Shown here piece by piece: positions 1-12,098 of a stretch of DNA of 64,000 bases. The notes under the pieces were generated by a model, which ran no database searches, was not told where the DNA came from, and saw nothing but the letters and a program-made list of their open reading frames with translations. The DNA is taken from positions 12,640,187-12,704,186 of the forward strand of contig CM030715.1 in NCBI GenBank assembly GCA_017979445.1, in the 5' to 3' direction. Numbering within the stretch: the stretch's first letter is position 1; the number at the start of each line of letters is the position of its first letter. Made by a program: the position numbers and the translations under genes. This DNA comes from Akebia trifoliata. Taxonomy: Eukaryota; Streptophyta; Magnoliopsida; Ranunculales; Lardizabalaceae.

Positions 1-1070
1 TCTGCTGGTCCGTCTGGATACCCTAAGGTGTGCTTGTTCCAAGCTTTCTCAATAAGGTGTACTAACTTTTCAGTCAGAGGCTCGGGGGGAAAAAAAGCTT
101 TGTGCTGAGGTAAGGATAACTCTGTAGGTACATCGTACTGTTCTGGGATTAGATTAGGATGGTAGAAAGATGTTTCTTCTAAACCAATCAGACGGACATA
201 GTATGATCCTTTGGTTCCTAGAACAGGGGGATCAGTCATCCACCAAGGGCACCTAAAATCAAAATGACAGGCGAGGCGAGAGTCTAACCATTTGCTCCAA
301 GCTTTGACTGAATTGTGACGCACTAATAGGTTTCTCTTGGAAAAATGTTCTGGGCCATATTCGAGGTTTGAGGGAACCTCTATGATTTTGAGACGATCAC
401 AAAGCCACATATAGAGTAGGTAGGGGCTTCCCTTGAAGCTTTCCCGCTCACCATTTTTTATGGCATCTAACCCTGAGAAGGTTTCAGCTAGGATGAGAGG
501 TACTGGGTTGGCTTTCCTTGAGAGTTGTGAGGCTATATCTATGAAGGACTCAGGGATAGTTTGGCCATCACTATTGGAGGTCAGCATGTATTGGGCTAGG
601 ATTCCTAGGCACAATCGATAATCTCTAGTAGCTCGCCAGGCTTCGGGTTTTACATCGATAGGGTGACTGCGAGAGCGATACGGGCCCAGTAGGGGTACTA
701 AGTTCAATCTCCCGTCATTGACTAAGACTTTGGCTTCTTCCTTGGAAATGTTTAGTCCTGTGGCGAGTTCACCAGAATATCCGGTCTTCAATGAGGGCCT
801 GACTAGAGGTCCTGAAGTGGATATCCTCATGATGCCGCAATAATCCTCGTGAGTGGGGCACAAATGCATATACCCCATATGGAATATATGAAGGTGGGGG
901 TTCCATCGCTTAACCATAGCATGTAGGAGGTTCCAGTCTATCTCAAACTCATGGAAGTAAAGAGCACTCCTCAACATGAATCTCCCAAAATTGATCTTCT
1001 CTACAGGGTGCATCCCTACAACGGTCGTTTTGACTAACTGTTCGATTGGATTATCGCCTGCGACAAGCAT
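1..1070 (-). CDS. DUF7745-like ORF, probable ORF1 of a Tat/Ogre-type element (partial)
   Basis: Reading leftwards from the ATG at 1070-1068, 356 codons stay open to the window edge, so the C-terminus is missing. The N-terminal third has the pattern I associate with the plant DUF7745 family: a hydrophobic stretch, then RWNP near residue 61, a short FHMGYMHL-type block and a PTHEDY motif. Later there are YLLYMWLCDRL and a Trp-rich WSKWLDSRL segment near residue 250. Biochemical function is unknown. It lies on the same strand as the LTR and PBS at 4432-6178, about 3.4 kb downstream of that PBS, where Ogre/Tat elements carry an extra ORF before gag. No frameshift or stop is seen, which is unusual for this window. 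The alternative is a captured host gene. The family call is from memory of the motif pattern and was not searched. Confidence 0.65.
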   Translation of the reverse strand, partial: MLVAGDNPIEQLVKTTVVGMHPVEKINFGRFMLRSALYFHEFEIDWNLLHAMVKRWNPHLHIFHMGYMHLCPTHEDYCGIMRISTSGPLVRPSLKTGYSGELATGLNISKEEAKVLVNDGRLNLVPLLGPYRSRSHPIDVKPEAWRATRDYRLCLGILAQYMLTSNSDGQTIPESFIDIASQLSRKANPVPLILAETFSGLDAIKNGERESFKGSPYLLYMWLCDRLKIIEVPSNLEYGPEHFSKRNLLVRHNSVKAWSKWLDSRLACHFDFRCPWWMTDPPVLGTKGSYYVRLIGLEETSFYHPNLIPEQYDVPTELSLPQHKAFFPPEPLTEKLVHLIEKAWNKHTLGYPDGPA

Positions 1071-1079
1071 CCTGGTTTG

Positions 1080-1370
1080 ACACAAAAGGGTATTTTAGTA
1101 CTTTTCCAAGGTCCATGTAAAAATATCAGTTTTTTATCTTCTTTTGGAAAATCTTGTTCTTATGGAAAATATTTTCTGGAAGATATTTTTCTGGAAAATA
1201 TATATTTTTTTTTTTGGAAAACATTTCTTCTAAAGAACACTTCTTTTTGGAAAATAATCTTTTCTGGAAAATATTTTTTCTGGAAAACATTTCTTCTAAA
1301 GAGCACTTCTTTTTGAAAACAATCTTTTCTAGAAAAGATTTTCTTCCTGTAAATTATTTGAAAATTTGAT
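1080..1370. repeat. Short tandem repeat, TTTTCTGGAAAATA type
   Basis: A degenerate AT-rich array of about 14-20 bp units (ttttctggaaaat, cttctaaagaacactt) lies just upstream of the DUF7745-like start on the minus strand. The small open frames across it are by-products of the repeat and are not called. It probably arose by slippage in the element's leader. Confidence 0.6.
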
Positions 1371-4300
1371 TTCCATCTTCGATTTAAATGGCTCGGCCCA
1401 CCATGATTGTTGGATCGGGATGGACTGGGTCATTATTGTAAAAGAATGGATTCTTTATTGGGTCGGTGCACCCATTTTAATTTTCAAAAACAACATGTGA
1501 TCCTTGAGGACAATCATACACTCTGATCTACACCATTCACATCACTCAATCACATGCATTCATTCAATAAACAACCCGGGAACACCCACGATAAGTTCGA
1601 GTCGTGTCCTATTGGGAAGGTTTCTAGACTCTAAGCTTACTACGTGCAATGCATTTTTATCTGGCCACCCTTGCCCAAGCACACCGATATACCTTTCGAT
1701 ACGTGGTGACTTGGTTTGATATACCGTATAGGTGATAATCTAAAACCTCAATTCACTTCTCTGAAGCCAAAAACAGCCAGTTTGATCTCCAGTTGAGAGG
1801 TGGCGCACAATGCTGAGCAAGGGCCCACTTAAATACCTCTCGTCTAGAATAGACGTAGTCTATCCCCCTCGTACAGTAGGGTACAGCGGGGCAAGATCTG
1901 CTTAGGCACCGGTTTTGACCAAGAAGTGCAATTGATATACTTAGATTACCTTTTATACCTACGGGTACGAGTCAAGAGTTGTAGCTTTCATAAATGGTTT
2001 TGGCATCCCACGAGGGGACCGACCACGTACTAGTACTACGTTGGCAATCGGGACATGTGACTGTGTGGCTTACAATAGGTCAAAGGCTCAGGTCGCTCCA
2101 GCCTGGGTACATCAACATACTTCTCAGAATCACCTGATCAGATGGTATTGATGCCCCCAGTTTGATATACCCTAAGGTACGTTACTGGAGTTGTGGGTTT
2201 CATGAATGACGTCGCGTCTCCAAAGAGACCGGGCCACGCACTAGTGCCACGTTGGCTAAATGGGACGTGTAAGTGAGTAAAACGGTAAACGTGCATGTGG
2301 TGTGTGCAAAACAGGGTGGGGTGTGCCCGGGGCCTTTTTCAAACACGTGGGCCCATGGATCCAATCAAACCAATCATTACAAAATGGATTACATGAATAT
2401 TTAATCGCAATAAAACACTATCCCAATCACATGAATATTTAATCGAGATCAACACTATTCGAATCACATGATTGAAAATAAACATATTAAGCATATATCC
2501 ATGTTAAAAGCAAACATTTAATCCGAAATATTTATTCATGTATTTCAATCAAAAGTCATTTTGGATGGTCCAAAATAATTCCGAATTTTAAGGCACATTG
2601 GATTGAAGATAAATGGATGATCACTAGCATGGAGATCCAAAATCAAATAACCCATTTTTTATTCTTTTTATTTTTTTATTTTTTTTTTAAAACAAAGGCC
2701 TAAAAATTGATCCATAAATGAATTATCATATCATTTTTTTACTAACGTCACCCCAACCAATTTCATATAAATAAACAATCATTATAATTGAGGTGACATT
2801 AGAATCGTTGACATGTTTAAATCACATGAAAATAGATGTGCTAGATTTTCATCTACCCATAACACGTGAAATCACCTTTTTTTCTCCTTTTTTTTATTTT
2901 TTTAATATATATATATATATATATAATATATATATTATAGATAAATTAAAAAGCAACAACAAAAACAAAAAAAAAAACTATTTAAAAAAAAAATTAAAAC
3001 AAAAGGCCAATTGTTAGGACCATCATATTCAATACAAGGGGGTGCCCTTAGTAAAATGTAGCTATTACCCTCACACCATCTTCTCCAGCAGCTATGTCAC
3101 ATTTTTTTTTTTTTTTTTTTTACAAAACTGATCTAGACTCTCCCCGATTGGTTGAGGTCAGTTTGATCGATTTAGAAATCTTATCAATGATCTCTTGTGA
3201 TTCAAACCTGGATTGTTTGATAGAAACGCTGCCATTAACGACCCATTAAAGTTCGAGCTTGAGATTGAAAAATTCTGTATAAACCACAGTTTCACTTCCT
3301 CTCTTCGTTGAAAACAATTTCTTGCTTCCATTTTGAAAACCCAATAACGAAGGAAGAATCCATGAGTTTTCTGTAAAAAAAAAAAATCTGCCTTTTTCGA
3401 TGATCCAACCCTTAGATCGATTACATATATGATCTAAACCGATCGGATAGAGTCGTTTATTTGAACAAAATGAGTCAAAATGCAGAGATACAGATTTTTT
3501 AAAAAAGGTCTCTTTATTGGGTGCGATGAAATAAGATGTAACAAAAAACAAATTTGCAAAATCAATCACCATTGAGGACGCTGAACTCGTTCTTAAAAAC
3601 CAATCGGGTAGAGTCGTTTCTTTGAACAAAATGAGTCAAAATGCAGAGAGACAGATTTTTTTAAAAGGTTTCTTTGTTGGGGACGATGAAACAAAATGTA
3701 AAAAATCAAGATTCAAAGGAAAACTCACTGTTGGAACATTGAACCTGCGTTTAATTCATTTGGGGAAGATGGTGTGTGAATAGAACAACATCATTTTATT
3801 TATCACACACCATTTGAAGGTTGCTGTGAATAGAACACAAAAAAAACTGAATTTTTTTTAAAAAGAAATGGATTTCTTTTTACTACACATCAGCCCCCAT
3901 ATTGCTGTTGACATCCTCCAAACAAAATTTTTTTAAAAAATAAACTCTTTTTGTGATTTCCTTCTTGCCGTCAACATTATTTTCCTAAAAAAAACAAATT
4001 ATTTAAACTAATTACATACTTTTTTTAAAAAAAAATTGTTTTATAAAGAAAACTACAAAAACAACACACTATCCTATAATCAATCGCATTCACCCTACAA
4101 AAAAAATAAAAATAAAAATAAATAAAAAATCTACACATGTAAAAAATCGAACGTCACAGTCTCTCAATTACTATATTATCTTCAACAAAATTAACCATTC
4201 CAAAACCGTTCGTTATTTAGGACCACTTAAGATGACCTTTGATTAATTTACAAGAATAATATGCCGAGGTCAAATATTTAAAGTAAAAAATGGCATGCTC

Positions 4301-4431
4301 AATAATCGAACGAAACAAAAATAACAAAAAAAACAAAAACAAAGATGCAAATAATGAACGAACAAACAAAAAAAATCTAGATTATTTTAGCGATGCTCCC
4401 ATACTTGGGGTTTTTCAAGTCTGATCCTCAA
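1371..4431 (-). other. Untranslated leader of family A element (leftmost copy)
   Basis: No convincing gene. From about 1436 to 2360 it matches 6180-7100, and the rest is a weaker counterpart of 7100-9385, so it is the PBS-proximal leader of the same family. Within it, 1925-2065 and 2157-2280 are diverged copies of each other; both contain a block like CACGTACTAGTACTACGTTGG. An (AT)n run lies near 2905-2936, and poly-T or poly-A tracts near 2650-2690 and 3102-3122. Confidence 0.6.
3433..3765. repeat. Tandem duplication of about 165 bp in the leader
   Basis: Two adjacent diverged copies, about 3433-3598 and 3599-3765. Both start with an aaccgatcggatagagtcg-like string and share gaacaaaatgagtcaaaatg and a later tctttattgggtgcgatgaa-like string. 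The 127-codon minus-strand frame at 3246-3629 covers parts of both copies and resembles no family I know, so I treat it as non-coding. Confidence 0.6.
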
Positions 4432-4451
4432 TGTCCCCAGTGGAGTCGCCA
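4432..4451 (-). promoter_or_regulatory. Primer binding site (tRNA-Arg-like), family A copy 1
   Basis: On the minus strand, one base after the LTR end, the sequence reads TGGCGACTCCACTGGGGACA. It begins with TGG, complementary to a tRNA 3' CCA, and its complement fits the 3' end of plant tRNA-Arg (…GGAGTCG-CCA). That primer is known for Tat/Ogre elements. Its position fixes the LTR end and shows the element body lies to the left. Confidence 0.75.
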
Positions 4452-4452
4452 C

Positions 4453-6178
4453 TGAAAGCGCCCTCGATCCGCGGGGTGCGCGGATCCGCTTTTGACCTTT
4501 GAGGTTTGGGAGTCGCCACCTAGTTATTGTGGTCTAGGAACCAAACTGACTCTAAAATGGATATAAAAAAGGAACTAATCTACTATAGAAATCTGAATCC
4601 GGAGATCATGTTACGGGGTTGGAAGGTGTTAGGCACCAACCCCGCCCGGCCAATACCGGTCTCTACTTATTCCAAATATAACTACATCGCTAATGATAAA
4701 ACCTAGATTAAAAATAATAAAAACCTTACCTTCGATCTGCAAAAGTATTATTCCCTCAGATCTGAAAAACAGTTCCTTGTACCGTACTCCTTGCTTCGTT
4801 TTGTCTTCGGATCTGATTTCTGATCTCCGAGGCAAGGTGTCTCCTTCTTGGATCTGGAGACTTTGAATTTGTGGTGGATTTTTGGGATGTTTTTGAGAGG
4901 TTTTTGGGTGTTTTTTAGGCTAAAATAGGAGTAGGGGTGTTAGGGAAGGAGTTGGGGCTCCAAAATTAGGGTTTTGGAGGGGTTGTGGAGGCTTCTTCAC
5001 CTACTTTTTCTAGGATTTTTTCTTTGATACGAAAATAGGGTGTGGAGGCTCCTATTTATAAAGTTTTTAGAAGCATTTAGGATTTTATTAGGGTTTCTTT
5101 TAGGGTTTCAATTAGGGTTTTGACTTAGTCTTTAGGGTTTTAGGGTTTTGACTTTAGTCTTATGAGATTGACTTGATTAGTGTTAGATTAGAGTTTGGAT
5201 TTAGGGTTTTGACCTTAGTCTTATGAGATTGACTTGATTAGTTTAGATTAGGGTTTTGATTTAGGGTTTTGACTTTAGTCTTATGAGATTGACTCGATTA
5301 GTACCTTGACTTCAGTCTTGCTTGATTAACTTTAATTTTGACTTCAGTTTCACTTGATTGACTTTAATACCTTGACTTCAGTCTTGCTTGATTTACTTTT
5401 AATTTTTGGAGAACCCCCTTCTATTATATCTTTAATTCTTTGGACCCCCAAATGGAGGGGTCCTTAAAGAAATATCCCACGAACCCTCAACAATTTTGCT
5501 TGAGAGTCCAATTAATCGATTTTTTAGGTTTAACTTTTAAATTAATTTCATTGATGTTTCACTTTAATTATTTAATATTTTATTTATTAATTTCAATTTT
5601 TTAATTATGAAAATTGTGAAATTACCGTTTTGCCCTCGGAGAGGATTTTTTACGTTTTAAGTCGTTTTTCAATGTTCCAGGATGTTTTGAATCAGTTTTT
5701 CGTAAGGAATTCAATGGGAATGTTGGTTTTTGTCATTTATGAAGTTTTTTGTATGAAATGATCGTGAACTTTATGAGGAGTATTTTCGTAATTTTGTCAA
5801 ATTTTGTGAAAATTGGCGAAGTGGTTTACTTGGTTTCGATTTGTTGTTTTATGTGTTTGAACGGATTTTCCTAAGCGTAATGTAGGCTCTAAGGTTGTTT
5901 CGAGGTTAGGGGTATTTTGGTAATTTAATCATTTTTAGTGATTTTTATCGTGAAGCTTCTTTTTGGTTTGCAAGATGATGATTTCTATGTTTCTGGGGTC
6001 GTATTTTCCTAGCGTAGTGTGGTTTCTAAGTTTTGTCAGTTCGAGATACCTCATCCGGATTTCTGAAACATATCTAGTAACAAAATAAAGCATTGGAATA
6101 GACATCCATCATTGGGAACCTTTGCGATCAGGTTGACGACTTGATTAATCAGGCGGATGCAAAAATGAGGTGTCTACA
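4453..6178 (-). repeat. Family A LTR, copy 1 (5' LTR of a nested element)
   Basis: This 1,726 bp LTR begins TGTAGACACC at 6178 and ends …CGCTTTCA at 4453, read leftwards. The LTR reading strand has a TATA-like TTTATAAATAGG around 5050-5062. At 5136-5302 there are about three 61-bp tandem units rich in TTTAGGGTTTTGACTTTAG. The conserved GGTGCCTAACACCTTCC lies at 4621-4637 and the internal PBS-like GGTGGCGACTCC at 4509-4520. Its outer side (6179 onward) is leader sequence of another family A copy and has no polypurine tract. It is therefore best read as the 5' LTR of an element that inserted into a relative's leader. Confidence 0.8.
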
Positions 6179-9100
6179 GGTCGGGGCACCCATTTTAATC
6201 AAGTGAAACAAAAACTTTAATCTTTGAGGACAGCCATACGTTCTGATCTCATCATTCATATGCATTTATCATTCACAAAGTCCCATTCAATAAACAACCC
6301 GGGAGTACCACGATAAGTTCGAGTCGTGACCTACAAGGGAGGTTTCTAGACTCTAAGCTTACTACATGCGATGCATTTTTATCTAGCCGCCCTTGCCTAA
6401 GTACACCTATATACCTCTCGAGCGTACTCAATCAAACGGTACGTGGTGACTTGGTTTGATATACCGTATAGGTAATAATCTAAAATTTCAACTCACTTCT
6501 CTAAAGCCAAAAGTAGCCAGTTTAATCCCCAGATCAGAGGTAGCGCGCGATGCTTGAGCAAGGACACTCTTAAATCACCTCTTTTATAGAATAAACGTAG
6601 TCTATCCTCCTAGTACTGTAGTACATTGGAGCAGAATCTCGATTTGGTACTGGTTTTGACCAAGAAGTGCAATTGATATACTTATATTATCTTTGATATA
6701 CCTATGGGTACGAGACAAGAGTTGTAGCTTTCATAAATGGTTTGGCATCCCACAAGGGGATAGACCACGTACTAGTATTACCTTGGCAAACAGGACATGT
6801 GATGTGCGGTTTACAATAGGTCAATGGCTCAGGTCGCTCCAGCTTGGGTACATCGATATACCTTTCAGAGTCACCTGATCAAACGATACTAATGCCATAG
6901 TTTTATATATCCTAAGGTATGTAACTGGAGTTGTGATTTTCATGAATGAAGTTGCATCTCCGAAGAGATCGGGCCACGCACTAGTGCCACGTTGGCTATA
7001 TGGGATATACAAAAGTGCAAAGCAATAAACGTGCCAGTGGTGTATGCAAAATAAAGTGGGGTGTGCCCTTTTCAAACACAGGGGCCCATGGGCCTGATCA
7101 TATCATTACAACTTTGATTTCAAATATCAAACAAAATATACACACAAGCATCCATTATATACAATTCAAAGTTGAAACATGCATATCATCGATTAAGATC
7201 ATGGCAAATCAATCACAGAATAATTGATTAGATTCAACATTGAGATAGGCACACATATTTATTATCTATGGTCCAATCAAGGGTTACTTTAGGCGATCCA
7301 AACAAAATCAAGACTTTAACGAATATTGCATCGATGATAGAATGATAATTGTTGAGGTAAGGAGTGATGAACACATTTTTTTTGAAAAACATACATGGCA
7401 AATCCTTTGAGAACATAGGCTAGCGTGACCAACTCATAAGGTTTCAAATTTTACTAAGGGTCATTAGGTCATTGGTTCATCATGTTGGTAATCCAATGTC
7501 ACAAAATTCTAGATTTAATAGAAAAGTTTGGATCTAAACTTCACTTTTTCTTTGATCCAATGATTTGAAAATGGGCAATCACAAAATCTCAAATCAAAAT
7601 AAAAATCAATGATTTTTCTTGAACATTTTCTTTTGAAAGTTTTAGAAATTTCAGCTTCCATAGGCCTATGACATTGGATGATGATTTCAAGTGACACACG
7701 ATGAGTTCAACAACTCTTACTAACAAAGAAGCCTTACTAAGTTAGTTAGGCTAGCCCCATCCATAGTTCGTTAAATGAAATATTTTATAAAATAAACATT
7801 TGTTGTGTTGCTGCCAGCACACAGATTTTCTTATTTTTTTGTTTTTTATATTTCTCACTTTCATTTGAAAAAAGAAGAAAGAAAAAAGAAAAAAAAGACA
7901 TGTACATTTGAAAACCATTAGCATCATTATTTAAAACCCATTGAATGATTCAACAGTTGCCAATCAACTTCGTTATCATGTGATCCCGCAATAGACCTCG
8001 AGATGCAACCAAGCTAGGAAACACTAAACCTGAGATTTAAAAAAGTGAACAACCGTGAAATCGACTGAACTCTGCCATGGATAGGTTGCAATAGAAGAAA
8101 CCTTCGTTGAGATCTCTATATAAAGAGAGTAAAAAATGTGTGAGGAAGCATTAGGTAAAACAGGCGGCGGAATCGACTTTGTTGCAGCTGAAGAAAGAAG
8201 CTATCGAAACACTTCCAGAAGATCTGAAAGTAGCAACATTGGTTCTGGGTTTGACTTTGTTCCTGAAAAAAAATCGGTTCACGGCGATATTAACACCACC
8301 TATTGAGAGTTACATTGAGAAGTCAATGATGCAACAAAGAAGAGATCGATCGACTCAACACACCATTGCTACCTATGATCCGAGACGCCATGATGGCTAA
8401 TTTTTAGCCATTTTGTTCATTCATGAGAATTTTCCTTCACTTTTGCTAAAAAGACGAATCCGAACCTTCAATTCGAATTCAAAGTCGAAGCTGGTAAAAC
8501 ATGGATGGTTCTGTAACCTATTTGAGCAATCGAAGCCATTGCAGAAGAAGCCCCATCTCTAGATACCGTTTTCTAAATAATTGATCACAAATTCGAATAT
8601 TTGGGAGATTAGTTTAGATCTGGGTGAAAGGTTGAAGGGGCTGCTAGTTCAGAGGTGGAGGAAGATCTCGAAATATATATATATATATATAGAAAGAAAG
8701 AGAGAGAGATGGACGCCTCTCTTCTTGCTGCCTCTTCTTTCTCTTTGGAGAAGAAGATAAAAAAAGGAAAAAAGAATTTTCTTTTTTACACACCAACCAT
8801 TTAAAAGAATGTTATTGTTCTTAACAGAACATTACTTTATGAAATTTTTTCTTCTATTTTTTTTAATAAATAAATAAATAAATAAAAGACAAACAGCACA
8901 CCATCCCCAACACGATTTAAAACGATGGATTTACTAACAGCACCCCAAAATCCTCTTTTTTTTTGTTTTTTTTTACTGTCAATGGACAAAGCAGCACACG
9001 CCCCCCAAAAAAAAATTTCTTAAAATTGCCCAAATTTAATAGATACTCCCAATAAAAACAAATAAAGTTTTTTTCAAATACTGTCTACGGACAGATCGGC

Positions 9101-9384
9101 ACATAAAAGTAAAAAAAACCAACTTCATAATCCAACAATTACTATCCCATTCTCAATAAAACCATCTCAAATTATTTAGGGTCATTCCAAATGACCCTTG
9201 ATTGAATCATAAAAAAAAGTGTGCCAAGACAAAATATTCAAAAGTCAAACAAACGATCAATAACTGAACCAAAAAGAATAATAGAAACAAAAAACAGATA
9301 AACAGACAACCAAAAATAAACTAAAAACTAGGTCGTTCTGGCAATGCTTCCCGTACTTGGATTTTTTCAAGTCTGATCCTCAAT
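6179..9384 (-). other. Family A leader, second copy (interrupted element)
   Basis: This stretch repeats the organisation of 1436-4431, including the duplicated CACGTACTAGT-type blocks near 6760-6790 and 6975-6995, an (AT)n run near 8674-8690 and an (AG)-rich patch. It stops at 6179, at the point matching about 1461 of the leftmost leader, where the nested copy 1 LTR begins. No gag, pol or intact gene is seen. The small plus-strand frame at 8179-8400 is listed separately. Confidence 0.6.
8155..8400 (+). pseudogene. Possible small host gene fragment
   Basis: A plus-strand frame ending TAA at 8398-8400 contains IETLPEDLKVATL, then RFTAILTPPIESYIEK. The rhythm (LPEDL…, RF.A.LTPPIE.YIEK) resembles a short conserved plant protein whose identity I cannot fix. 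It runs antisense to the surrounding element, has no ATG in the conserved part and is absent from the leftmost leader copy. It could be a captured exon or chance. Confidence 0.25.
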
Positions 9385-9404
9385 AATCCCCAGTGGAGTC
9401 GCCA
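9385..9404 (-). promoter_or_regulatory. Primer binding site, family A copy 2
   Basis: The minus strand reads TGGCGACTCCACTGGGGATT one base after the LTR end at 9406. Its first 18 bases match the copy 1 site. Confidence 0.75.
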
Positions 9405-9405
9405 C

Positions 9406-10845
9406 TGAAAGCGTCCTCGATCCGCGGAGTGCGCGGATCTGCTCTTGATTTTTGAGGTTTGGGAGTCGCCACCTAGTTATTACGGTCTAGGAACCGAGCA
9501 TCGACTTGAAACAGATAAAAACAACTAATCTACTAAAAAAAAAATATTGAGTCCGGGGATCACATTATGGGGTTGGAAGGTGTTAGGCACCAACCCCGCC
9601 TGACAAACGTCGGTCTCTACTAATTTTCAAATAAAACTACTTTGCTAAAAAGATCTAAATAATAAAAAATAATAATAATATTTACCTTTACGAATGCAAC
9701 GGTTTTGTTCCCTCAGATATGATAAAACAGTTCCTCGTACAACACTCCTCGCTTCGTTCTGTCACCTAATTCGCTTCAATCCTCCAAGGCGAAGTACCTC
9801 CTTATTAGATCTGAATTTTTCTGATTTTTTTATAGATTTCTTGGTGATTTTGAAGGATTTCTAGGTGTTTTTTGAGCTAAAATTGGGGTATGGATGTTAG
9901 GTAAAGAGTTAGGGCTTCAAAATTAATGTTTGTGGGAGGCTAGGGAAGTTTTTCGACCTACTTTTCTTAGGGTTTATTTTTTCATACTAAAATAGGTTGT
10001 AGGGACCCTTATTTATAGATTTTTTTAAGTGCTTTTTAGATAGAGTTAGTGTTTAATTATACTTATTTTAAATAGAGTTAGTGTTTAATTAGAATTATTT
10101 TAAATAGAGTTAGTATTTAATTATAATTACATTAGATAGTTTTATAGTTTAATTAGAATTGTTTTAGATAGTTTTAGAGTTTAATTAGGTTTCTTTTAGA
10201 TAGTTTTAGAGTTTAATTATAATTTTATTAGGGTTTTGACTTTGGTCTTATTAAATTGATTAGGATTTTGATTTAAGTCTCACTTGATTGACTAGAATTT
10301 TAATTAGAATTTTACTTTACATTAATTAATATTTTAATTATTAATTTTGAAAATTTTAATTATTAATTTTAAAAATTTTAATTATTAAAATTGTAAAATT
10401 ATCATTTTGCCCTCGGAGAAGACTTTTTGTGTTTTAAGTCATTTTTCAATGTTCCAAGATGTTTTAGAATCAATTTTTTAGAAGGAATTCAATGGAAATA
10501 TTAGTTAGTGTCATTTATAAAAATTTTGTGCGAAATGATCGTGAATTTTATGAGGGGCATTTTCGTAATTTTATCAAATTTTGTGAAAATTGGCGAAATG
10601 GTTTATTTGATTTCGATTTGTTATTTAATGTGTTTGAAAAGGTTTTCCTAAGCGTATTGTAGACTCTAGGGATGTTTTGAGATTAGGAGTATTTTGGTAA
10701 TTTAGTCATTTTTTAGTAATTTTTACCGTAAAGCTTCTTTTTATATGAAAAATGATGATTTCTATGTTTTTGGACTCATATTTTCCTAGCGTAGCGTGGT
10801 TTCTACAGTTTTGTTAGTTTGAGATACCTAATCCGAATCCAATAA
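9406..10845 (-). repeat. Family A LTR, copy 2 (truncated)
   Basis: Homologous to copy 1 from its end at 9406 to about 10845, where similarity stops after 'gagatacctaatccgaat'. About 130 bp of the LTR start, including TGTAGACACC, are missing. The conserved GGTGCCTAACACCTTCC is at 9575-9591 and the internal PBS-like motif at 9462-9473. A TATA-like element (ctataaataagg, minus) lies near 10008-10020. The lost end marks a deletion between this LTR and the leader of copy 3. Confidence 0.75.
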
Positions 10846-11017
10846 CATTGAATCTCTTGAGCACACATCCAAGATCTTTGATCTAAGTTTTTGAATTGGA
10901 ATTAAAGATCGATAACGTTTGAAATGGGCTCTTTTTTTTAACAAAAATATGTGAAATTCAATTGGTGGGTGAGGTTCCCTAAAAAAGAGGAGCCTTGGAT
11001 ATGTCGAGAGGCTCCAT

Positions 11018-11052
<35 letters not shown>

Positions 11053-11786
11053 GAGAGGGACATCCCCTTCTTGTTGTACTCTTCTTTCTCTTGTGAGAAG
11101 AATATAGAAAATAGAAAAAAAAAACACTTCTACTAACGGCACACCACCCATCAATCTAAAAACATTAAGGGTTTGACACTTAAAAATGAGTTTCTACTAG
11201 GGGCACACCATCCCTAAAATTGATTTAAAACGATAACAGTGCCTCTTAAAACAAATCTTCCTTTTTTTTTGCTTGTTGTCAACGAACAGTACAACTTGTA
11301 TATAAAAATAAAAAAAACTGAACACATCTAAAGAAAATATATATATATTTAACGAAAATACTATTAGAAAAAACAAATTACATTCCTAAACATGAAAAGA
11401 TTTTTTTTTGTTTTTGAAAAACATACTGTCCGAGGATAGATTAAACACGCCTAAATTTTTTTTTTATATTTAAAAAAAAAAAACTATTAATTAAAGGACA
11501 AATCATACACCTAAAAAAAAACTTCACGATTCGACGAGCACTACTCCATCCTCAACTAACTTCCTTAAATTATCTAGGGTCATTCCAAATGACCCTTGAT
11601 TGAACCACAGAAAATAACATGCCAATGCTGAATATTCAAAGTCCAAACACATGATAAAAAAGAATGATAAAAAACAATAGATAAACAAACAACTAAAAAT
11701 AAAAACATTCTAGGTCGTTTTAGCAATGCTCCCATACTTGGGGTTTTTCAAGTTTGATCATCAATAATTCCCAATAGAGTTGCCAT
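10846..11786 (-). other. Family A leader remnant, copy 3
   Basis: About 0.94 kb of PBS-proximal leader resembling 8460-9400, with an (AG)n run at about 11021-11050. The PBS next to 11787 is degenerate (TGGCAACTCTATTGGGAA on the minus strand). The remaining A/T-rich sequence holds no gene. Confidence 0.55.
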
Positions 11787-12027
11787 TGAAAGTGCCATTG
11801 ATCCGTGGGGTGTGCGAATCCGCTTTTGATTTTTGAGGTTTGGGAGTCGTCACCTAGTTATTATGGTCTAGGAACCAAATATTGGCTCTAACAGATAAAA
11901 CACTAATCTACAAAGAGAACAAGTCCAAGGATCATGTTACGAGATTTGAAGGTGTTAGGTACCAACCCTGCCTAGCAAACGTCGGTCTCTATATATCCCA
12001 AAAACTAGATTACATTGCTAAAAGGCC

Positions 12028-12098
<71 letters not shown>

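Noticed and set aside
3246..3629. 127-codon minus-strand frame
   Set aside because: It spans parts of a tandem duplication in an element leader, has no recognised domain, and its counterpart in the second leader copy is not open.
5060..5302. Telomere-like TTTAGGG runs in LTR copy 1
   Set aside because: TTTAGGG appears only within diverged 61-bp units with TTTTGACTTTAG, not as a regular telomeric array. It is LTR sequence also seen in part in other copies.
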